DNA from: Calothrix sp. HK-06 | GTDB lineage: Bacteria > Cyanobacteriota > Cyanobacteriia > Cyanobacteriales > Nostocaceae | Direction: 5' to 3' | Length of the DNA: 61,645 nt | NCBI RefSeq assembly: GCF_001904745.1 | Contig: NZ_MRCD01000028.1 | Coordinates: 8,209-69,853, forward strand | The notes under the pieces: model-generated | Database searches by the model: none | Seen by the model: the letters and a program-made list of their open reading frames with translations, nothing else | Told to the model about the DNA's origin: nothing | In this document: positions 56,292-61,645 of the stretch, one piece after another | Layout: every line of letters begins with the position of its first letter | How positions within the stretch are numbered: position 1 is the first letter of the stretch | Translations under genes and position numbers: made by a program

Positions 56292-57113
56292 ATGAATATT
56301 CAAGGAAAAACTGTCCTAGTGACAGGCGCCTCTCGTGGTATTGGGCGTGCTATTGCGATTGAATTTGCACAACAGCAAGCCAAAAGATTGATACTGGTGG
56401 CTAGAAATCATCAGCGGTTAAGTGAAGTTGCTTGCGAAGTAAAGAAGTATGGCGTTGATGTCATACTGCTACCTTTAGATTTAACTCAATTGGTCGAAGT
56501 GGATATTGCAATTGCTCGGACTTGGAAAGACTATGGTCCCATTCATATGCTCATTAATTGTGCTGGAGTGGCACACCAAACTCCTTTCTTAGAGTCCAAA
56601 CTTAAGAGCGTGCAATCTGAACTACAAACTAATTTAATCAGCATGTACGCAATTACCCGATTAATTGCTCGACGTATGGTGACACAGCGTCAAGGAGTTA
56701 TCGTCAACGTCTCTAGTTTGATGGGTAAAGTTGCTGCTCCCACAATGGCAACTTATTCTGCCACCAAATTCGCAATCGTTGGATTTACTCAAGCACTACG
56801 TTGTGAACTTGCTGTACACAACATCAAAGTCTTGGCACTGTTACCATCACTTACTGATACAGATATGGTGCGTGACTTTACATTATTTCGCTGGGTGGCG
56901 CCTGTTTCACCTCAGCAGGTAGCAAAAACGCTTGTAATTGGATTAAAGCAAGAATCTACAACCGAAATACTCGTAGGATGGCAAAGTCATTTGGCGGTCT
57001 TATGTAACCGTATTGCCCCCTTTGTAATGGAAAAGATTATTTCCCTCGCTGCTCCTTTATCTCCACAATCTAAATACTATTTGAAGTTAAAGGAGGCTAA
57101 GGCGGATATTTAA
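56292..57113 (+). CDS. Short-chain dehydrogenase/reductase
   Basis: 273 residues. VLVTGASRGIGRAIAIEFAQ (coenzyme loop), LINCAGVAHQTPF, GVIVNVSSLMGKVAAPTMAT YSATKFAIVGFTQALR (catalytic Ser, Tyr and Lys in YSATK). After the SDR core (about 1-225) comes a C-terminal extension with hydrophobic patches (about 225-258), as in membrane-associated SDRs of lipid metabolism. Specific substrate unknown. A good ribosome-binding site is not obvious. R2 begins 18 bp after the stop. Confidence 0.88.
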   Translation: MNIQGKTVLVTGASRGIGRAIAIEFAQQQAKRLILVARNHQRLSEVACEVKKYGVDVILLPLDLTQLVEVDIAIARTWKDYGPIHMLINCAGVAHQTPFLESKLKSVQSELQTNLISMYAITRLIARRMVTQRQGVIVNVSSLMGKVAAPTMATYSATKFAIVGFTQALRCELAVHNIKVLALLPSLTDTDMVRDFTLFRWVAPVSPQQVAKTLVIGLKQESTTEILVGWQSHLAVLCNRIAPFVMEKIISLAAPLSPQSKYYLKLKEAKADI

Positions 57114-57131
57114 AGAGTTTTTTTAAAGTAC

Positions 57132-57163
57132 TAGAAACTGGGTTTTCGCAGAAACCCGGTTTA
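57132..57163. repeat. R2 inverted repeat
   Basis: TAGAAACTGGGTTTT / CAGAAACCCGGTTTA, compact copy with a short spacer; 18 bp after the SDR stop. Confidence 0.75.
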
Positions 57164-57270
57164 TTTGTATAAAAACAAAATAAATATCATAGATATATAG
57201 TGGTAAATTCTGGCTTTATGATTCAAAATTGTACAGGAAACCAAAAAAGGTAATATTGTACGAAACAGAG

Positions 57271-57699
57271 ATGGCACAAAAGACAAAAAAAGTTTTACAA
57301 CAATCAGGAGTAATTCCATACCGCGTTCAGAATGGAGCTACTGAAGTCTTATTGATCACAACTCGAAATCAACAAAATTGGGTTGTTCCGAAAGGAGGTG
57401 TCGTCAATGGTATGAGCGCTCCTGACTCTGCGGCAAAAGAAGCGTGGGAAGAAGCTGGAGTCATTGGGCAAGTAAACCCAAATCAACTTGGCACTTACAA
57501 ATATCAAAAAAACGGCAAAACTTATAGCGTTCAAATGTACTCATTGCCCGTTGAAGTAGAAAGCGATAAATACCCAGAAGTTGGGCAACGTGTTAGACAA
57601 TGGGTCAATGTTAACGAAGCAGTGCGGCAAGTCAAAAAATCATCACTCAAGCGTATCCTGAAAAAATTTGTCTCACAGGCGCCTAGCAACGGATTATAA
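57271..57699 (+). CDS. Nudix hydrolase, DIPP type
   Basis: 142 residues from the ATG at 57271 (MAQKTKKVLQQSGVIPYRVQ); a longer frame from 57229 is less likely. Nudix box region PKGGVVNGMSAPDSAAKEAWEEAGV at about residues 38-62, given here in parts: PKGGVVNGMS, then AAKEAWEEAGV. The catalytic EExxEE end is intact, but the usual Glu after the first glycine block (G-E-S) is Met. The layout resembles diphosphoinositol polyphosphate phosphatase-like Nudix proteins. The last residues SNGL and the stop come from an R1 repeat. Confidence 0.85.
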   Translation: MAQKTKKVLQQSGVIPYRVQNGATEVLLITTRNQQNWVVPKGGVVNGMSAPDSAAKEAWEEAGVIGQVNPNQLGTYKYQKNGKTYSVQMYSLPVEVESDKYPEVGQRVRQWVNVNEAVRQVKKSSLKRILKKFVSQAPSNGL

Positions 57700-57750
57700 A
57701 CGGATGTAACGGATAGTTGATTTTACATAATACATCCGTTGCATTCGTTT
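57686..57750 (+). repeat. R1 repeat with inverted half, at the Nudix 3' end
   Basis: AGCAACGGATTATAAACGGA then TGTAACGGATAG, with the inverted copy TACATCCGTTGCATTCGTTT at 57731-57750. The TAA stop at 57697-57699 lies in it. Confidence 0.85.
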
Positions 57751-57842
57751 GAATAATAAACTAAAAACTCTTATCGGTGGAATGATGCAAAAAGGCGCCA
57801 ATCGTCATATGCTAGTACAAGGGAACCACATAAGAAGCAGGA

Positions 57843-59309
57843 ATGTCTGATTTAATTTTATTTTGGCATCGTCGCGATTTACGCATTGCTGACAACACCG
57901 GACTTGCAGCAGCAAGGGAACGAACACGCAAAGTAGTAGGGTTATTTTGCCTTGACCCAAACATACTAGAGCGTGATGATATTGCTGCGGTAAGAGTGAG
58001 TTATTTGATAGGCAGTTTAGCTGCGCTGCAAAAACGTTATGAGTCAGTGGGTAGTCAACTGTTGATATTACACGGCAACCCAACGCAAGCTATTCCAGCA
58101 CTTGCTGATACTTTAAAAGCGCATAGCGTTTTTTGGAATTGGGATGTTGAACCATATTCACATGAACGTGATACTAAGATTATCGGTGCTTTGAAAGAAA
58201 AAGGAATAGGGTTTCTCGAAAAAAACTGGGATCAAATTCTGCATATGCCAGAAGAAATAAGTACCGGTTCCAAGGCACCGTATACTGTTTATAGTCCATT
58301 TTGGAAAAATTGGAGCAGTAAACCTAAAGCTCAACCTGTGGCAACATTGAATGATGCAGAAGGTTTGACGGAAGCAGAACTTGAAACAGCGCGTATAGCA
58401 GGAGTAAAAGAGTTACCAAGCGCGAAAGAGTTAGGATTTGTTTGGGATGGTGGCATGTCAATAGAACCAGGCGAAGTTGCCGCACTCGAACGCTTAGAAG
58501 AATTTGCTTATAATGCTATTAATAGCTACAAAGAAGACCGTAATTTCCCTAGCATTGATGGAACTTCAAGGTTAAGCGCTGCCTTAAAATTTGGAGTTAT
58601 TGGAGTGCGAACGGTATGGAAAGCTACGCTTGACGCAATGGAGAATAGTCGTAGCGAAGAAACCGAAATAAGTATTCGTACTTGGCAGCAAGAAATTGCA
58701 TGGCGTGAATTTTACCAACATGCAATGTATCATTTTCCTGAACTTGCCGAAGGCGCCTTTCGTGAAACATTCAAAAATTTTCCTTGGCAAACCAACGAAA
58801 AATATTATCAAGCATGGTGCGAAGGTAAAACAGGTTATCCAATAGTCGATGCAGCAATGCGTCAAATGAACGAATTAGGATGGATGCATAACCGTTGTCG
58901 AATGATAGTAGCAAGTTTCTTTACAAAAGACTTACTACTCGACCCACGTTTGGGTGAAAAATACTTTATGCAACGACTCATAGACGGGGACTTATCGGCA
59001 AATAACGGTGGTTGGCAGTGGAGTGCTTCGAGTGGGATGGACCCTAAACCAGTGCGAATATTCAACCCCGCTTCTCAAGCACAAAAATTCGACGCAGAAG
59101 CAGAATATATACGTGAATGGGTACCCGAACTGCGTTCTGTAGACACCGAGTATTTAGTAACTGGGAAAATTACACCCCTAGAACGCGACGCTTTAGGTTA
59201 TCCTCAACCAATCGTAGACCATAACAAGCAACAGCGAATCTTCAAAGAAATATACCAGAAACAAAAAGGCGCCATTCCAGATTTAGGAGGAGGAGGCAAC
59301 GGATTATAA
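57843..59309 (+). CDS. phrA: Deoxyribodipyrimidine photolyase (CPD photolyase, class I)
   Basis: 488 residues. N-terminal alpha/beta antenna domain (FWHRRDLRIADNTGLAAARE) and C-terminal FAD domain with WQQEIAWREFYQHAMYHFPE (Trp/Arg contacts), IVDAAMRQMNELGWMHNRCR MIVASFFTKDLL and NNGGWQWSASSGMDPKPVRI FNP. It uses blue light to split cyclobutane pyrimidine dimers. Normal length. The last four residues GNGL and the stop are encoded by an R1 repeat. Confidence 0.95.
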   Translation: MSDLILFWHRRDLRIADNTGLAAARERTRKVVGLFCLDPNILERDDIAAVRVSYLIGSLAALQKRYESVGSQLLILHGNPTQAIPALADTLKAHSVFWNWDVEPYSHERDTKIIGALKEKGIGFLEKNWDQILHMPEEISTGSKAPYTVYSPFWKNWSSKPKAQPVATLNDAEGLTEAELETARIAGVKELPSAKELGFVWDGGMSIEPGEVAALERLEEFAYNAINSYKEDRNFPSIDGTSRLSAALKFGVIGVRTVWKATLDAMENSRSEETEISIRTWQQEIAWREFYQHAMYHFPELAEGAFRETFKNFPWQTNEKYYQAWCEGKTGYPIVDAAMRQMNELGWMHNRCRMIVASFFTKDLLLDPRLGEKYFMQRLIDGDLSANNGGWQWSASSGMDPKPVRIFNPASQAQKFDAEAEYIREWVPELRSVDTEYLVTGKITPLERDALGYPQPIVDHNKQQRIFKEIYQKQKGAIPDLGGGGNGL

Positions 59310-59360
59310 ACGGATGTAACGGATAAGTAACGAATAACTCGTGCGTTACATCCGTTGCTA
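59296..59360 (+). repeat. R1 repeat shared by two convergent stop codons
   Basis: GGCAACGGATTATAAACGGA then TGTAACGGATAAG forms the photolyase end (TAA at 59307-59309). The inverted half TGCGTTACATCCGTTGCTA (59342-59360) contains the TAG stop of the AI-2E family gene (59360-59358 on the minus strand). A full palindrome bounded by two stop codons. Confidence 0.88.
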
Positions 59361-60515
59361 ATCTTGATCACCAACTGAACTATCACGTTTGGGTATCAGC
59401 TTTTCCGCACAATCTTCAGAAACAATAATATATTCAGTTTCGCGTTCGGGTTTTTTGCCCCACTCATCCAATACATCTTTAATTAATACTTCTTGCGTCC
59501 ATATTTTTGTGACAACAGTTAAAGGTAATGCCAATAACAACCCCAAAAAGCCGAAGAAAGTTAAGAAAAACAACTGAGCAATTAAAGTTACCGCAGGTAG
59601 TAAAGAAACCTTCTGCGACATAATCATCGGTGTAATAAAATTACCTTCAGTTTGCTGTATCACAAAATATACAACAAATACAGCTACAGCTTTCCACGGT
59701 GCATCCAAAAGAGCAATAGCCATTGCTGGAATAACGCTAATTGTTGGGCCAAGGTTAGGAATTAAATTCATAAATCCTGATAGTACAGCTAAAGCTAAGG
59801 CTGATGGTACACGCAATAGCAACAAGCCAATCATGCTCATCGTACCAACATACAGCATTGCAATACCGGCGCCTGTAACCCATCCTCCTAATGACACCTC
59901 GCATTTATCTAAAATACCATCAACTCGGCGCCGATAAAATGAGGGAAATAAACGTATAAATAATTTTCGGTAAGCTTGCGGTTCAGAGAGAAACATTCCT
60001 GTTAAAACCAGTACCAGTAAAATTTTGAGCAGAACTTCTAGTGAACCAGAAAGAAACGCAAAAGAACTACCTAAAACACGATTAACAAAGGGCTGCGCTT
60101 GTTTGACTAAACTATCAACATCTGGTATATAAGGCGCCACCGATGCGGGGATACGAGTTTTAAAGACATCAAGCCAATTATTAAAAAGCTGTATTCCTTT
60201 TGGTACACGTAAAGTCAACTCTTGAAACTGGGTGATAAAAGGAGGTACTACAACAAAGAAGAAACCAATAATAACCGCGAAGAAGATACCCACAGACAGT
60301 AGAACAGCACCACCACGCTTTACCCCTTTACGCTGAAACCACATAGCCAAGCGGTTTAAAGTGGTCGAAATTACCACAGCTGCAAATATCAGTAGCAGCA
60401 CATCTCGAATTTGCCACAATATATATAAAGAGATAACAATGGCGATTAAACCAATCCACTGACCTAATTTCACACCCAACTCCCAGACTTGTACGAACAG
60501 AATAACTAACTGCAA
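59358..60515 (-). CDS. AI-2E family transporter (YdiK/PerM-like)
   Basis: 385 residues, eight or so membrane helices: LIAIVISLYILWQIRDVLLL, GVLLS-like AVLLSVGIFFAVIIGFFFVV VPPF, LLVLVLTGMFLSEP, SALALAVLSGFMNLIPNLGP (the family-typical P-N-L-G-P motif) and VTLIAQLFFLTFFGFLGLLL ALPLTVV. Members export small molecules or sodium; a role in quorum signalling is not implied by the name. Stop shared with an R1 repeat. Confidence 0.9.
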   Translation of the reverse strand: MQLVILFVQVWELGVKLGQWIGLIAIVISLYILWQIRDVLLLIFAAVVISTTLNRLAMWFQRKGVKRGGAVLLSVGIFFAVIIGFFFVVVPPFITQFQELTLRVPKGIQLFNNWLDVFKTRIPASVAPYIPDVDSLVKQAQPFVNRVLGSSFAFLSGSLEVLLKILLVLVLTGMFLSEPQAYRKLFIRLFPSFYRRRVDGILDKCEVSLGGWVTGAGIAMLYVGTMSMIGLLLLRVPSALALAVLSGFMNLIPNLGPTISVIPAMAIALLDAPWKAVAVFVVYFVIQQTEGNFITPMIMSQKVSLLPAVTLIAQLFFLTFFGFLGLLLALPLTVVTKIWTQEVLIKDVLDEWGKKPERETEYIIVSEDCAEKLIPKRDSSVGDQD

Positions 60516-60733
60516 AGCTTAAGGTTAGCTGATTTACACCCTATTCGCCTACTAATTGTTACGCTTCGTTAATTATTGGGTGGTTTAAATCAAAATGCAT
60601 AAACCCAAATTCTTACCTGTAATAAAAAATATGAGCGGTTGAGAGACTGAAACTCAAGCAGCAAGCACTCTCCACTCCTTCAAATCAGAAAAATTCAATC
60701 TATTACCAACACTTTTTTAAGAGGTACCAAATC

Positions 60734-61645
60734 ATGGACACCAAATTTATGCTGGAAATGGCTCAATTCGCAAACTTAGAACAAGGTAAAAAAATTACAA
60801 TCTTAGGAGCAGGAATCGCTGGACTAGTTGCAGCTTATGAACTAGAGCGCATGGGACACGAAGTAGATATCATCGAAGCAAGCCCACGCATCGGTGGTAG
60901 AGTTTGGACACATCGCTTTAGTAACGAACCAGAGGCGCCTTATGCAGAGTTAGGAGCAATGCGTATCCCCAGTTCTCACCAACATACATTACATTATGTT
61001 AAAGAAATGGGTTTAAGCAATAAACTTTGTAAATTCATGACAGTATTTGAAGAAGAAAACGCTTTTATGAATATGGAAGGAAATCTCTTCCGTATGAAAG
61101 ATGCTGCTAAGTTCTTTAGTACTCGCTACCCAGAAATCTTTACATCAAACTACAGCGAACAAACAAAACTTTTTGCCGCATGGCTAAAAACCATCGTCAA
61201 CACCATCTCCCCTGGAAGCTTACGTGAGAGTTTAGACTCTGACTTGCGCTCTCACTTAATGGACGAATTGGAACGCCTAGATTTAACACCATATTTTAAC
61301 GTCAACGGTGAAACCATCGACTTACAAAAATTCGTACAAGAAAATCCCGGTTTCCGCGCTCGTTGTAGTAAAGCATTAGATATGTTTCTTGGCGATATCG
61401 TAACAGAAACTAGCCACGACTTGCTACAAATTAAAGGTGGAACACAACTTTTAATTGACCGCTTAGTACAATCAATCAAGGCGCCCATCAAATGTAACCA
61501 ACCAGTAGTAGCAATTCGTGTTCGCTCTAACTATACAGAAATTGACTACCTAGAAAATGGACATAAACAAACCCGTCGTTGCGACTATGTACTTTGCACA
61601 ATTCCCTTCTCTGTAATGAGAAAAATGGAATTAGCAGGATTCGAC
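60734..61645 (+). CDS. Flavin-dependent amine oxidase, 3' end cut by window edge
   Basis: 304 residues visible from the ATG at 60734; the frame is open at the right edge. The FAD-binding dinucleotide fold ILGAGIAGLVAAYELERMGH EVDIIEAS is followed by GGRVWTHR and AELGAMRIPSSH, the signature of L-amino-acid and monoamine oxidases. About a third of the protein is missing. A GAGGTACC purine-rich stretch 6-13 bp before the ATG could be the ribosome-binding site. Confidence 0.9.
   Translation, partial: MDTKFMLEMAQFANLEQGKKITILGAGIAGLVAAYELERMGHEVDIIEASPRIGGRVWTHRFSNEPEAPYAELGAMRIPSSHQHTLHYVKEMGLSNKLCKFMTVFEEENAFMNMEGNLFRMKDAAKFFSTRYPEIFTSNYSEQTKLFAAWLKTIVNTISPGSLRESLDSDLRSHLMDELERLDLTPYFNVNGETIDLQKFVQENPGFRARCSKALDMFLGDIVTETSHDLLQIKGGTQLLIDRLVQSIKAPIKCNQPVVAIRVRSNYTEIDYLENGHKQTRRCDYVLCTIPFSVMRKMELAGFD

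Overview
The window comes from a filamentous, probably heterocyst-forming cyanobacterium (order Nostocales), roughly 40% GC by eye. The evidence is the acpS-pipX-pipY-sepF-proC block, a ChlH/BchH chelatase subunit, a divergent trxA/rexT pair of the Nostoc type, a PatD-like protein, a XisH-like remnant, and an RNase P RNA gene carrying heptanucleotide STRR repeats (a known trait of heterocystous strains). No plasmid or phage genes and no CRISPR array were seen.

Layout. 1-5.6 kb: SNF2 helicase (running off the left edge), a frameshifted xisH remnant and a metallophosphoesterase. 5.7-9.4 kb: der, an EcfT/CbiQ-like membrane protein and a Ser/Thr kinase. 9.5-15.9 kb: a chorismate-using enzyme, acpS, the PII/PLP/division/proline block, mazG and a DUF2227 protein. 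16-21.6 kb: tRNA-Val, small proteins, a truncated helicase, a UbiD-family enzyme, a SUI1 factor, a Pmp3 peptide, a split ATP-grasp gene and two unannotated micro-ORFs. 21.6-28.6 kb: accessory genes, namely a MmcB-like protein, a head-to-head pair containing a helicase with a J-like domain, a SnoaL-like protein, a PD-(D/E)XK-like protein and a lipid kinase. 28.9-33.6 kb: a fused oligopeptide-type ABC ATPase, PatD-like and SpoT/RelA. 33.7-35.5 kb: a decayed zone with an AAA ATPase gene broken by a MITE and an Old Yellow Enzyme gene with an internal deletion. 35.6-47.8 kb: trxA/rexT, an AraC regulator, BchH, a RibD-like reductase, a histidine kinase, an oxidoreductase, RNase III and rnpB. 47.8-61.6 kb: CorA, a monocistronic groEL with CIRCE, a WecA-like transferase, FabG, a CRP-family regulator, a class II amidotransferase, an SDR, a Nudix hydrolase, photolyase, an AI-2E family transporter and the start of an amine oxidase.

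Three features stand out at the whole-window scale. (1) The hexamer GGCGCC is enormously enriched (about 113 copies by hand count, about 4 expected), while I saw no copy of the usual cyanobacterial HIP1 octamer GCGATCGC. (2) A dispersed repeat, consensus GGCAACGGAT-n-AACGGATGTAACGGAT and called R1 here, sits on or within a few bases of the stop codon of about ten unrelated genes, nearly always in the same orientation as the gene, and often supplies the stop codon and the last residues. Two other palindromic families (R2, AGAAACCCGGTTTCT; R3, GTAGAGACGCGAT...ATCGCGTCTCTAC) show the same preference, and one R3 copy lies in frame inside bchH. (3) Indels and truncations are confined to accessory genes, which points to real gene decay rather than sequencing error.
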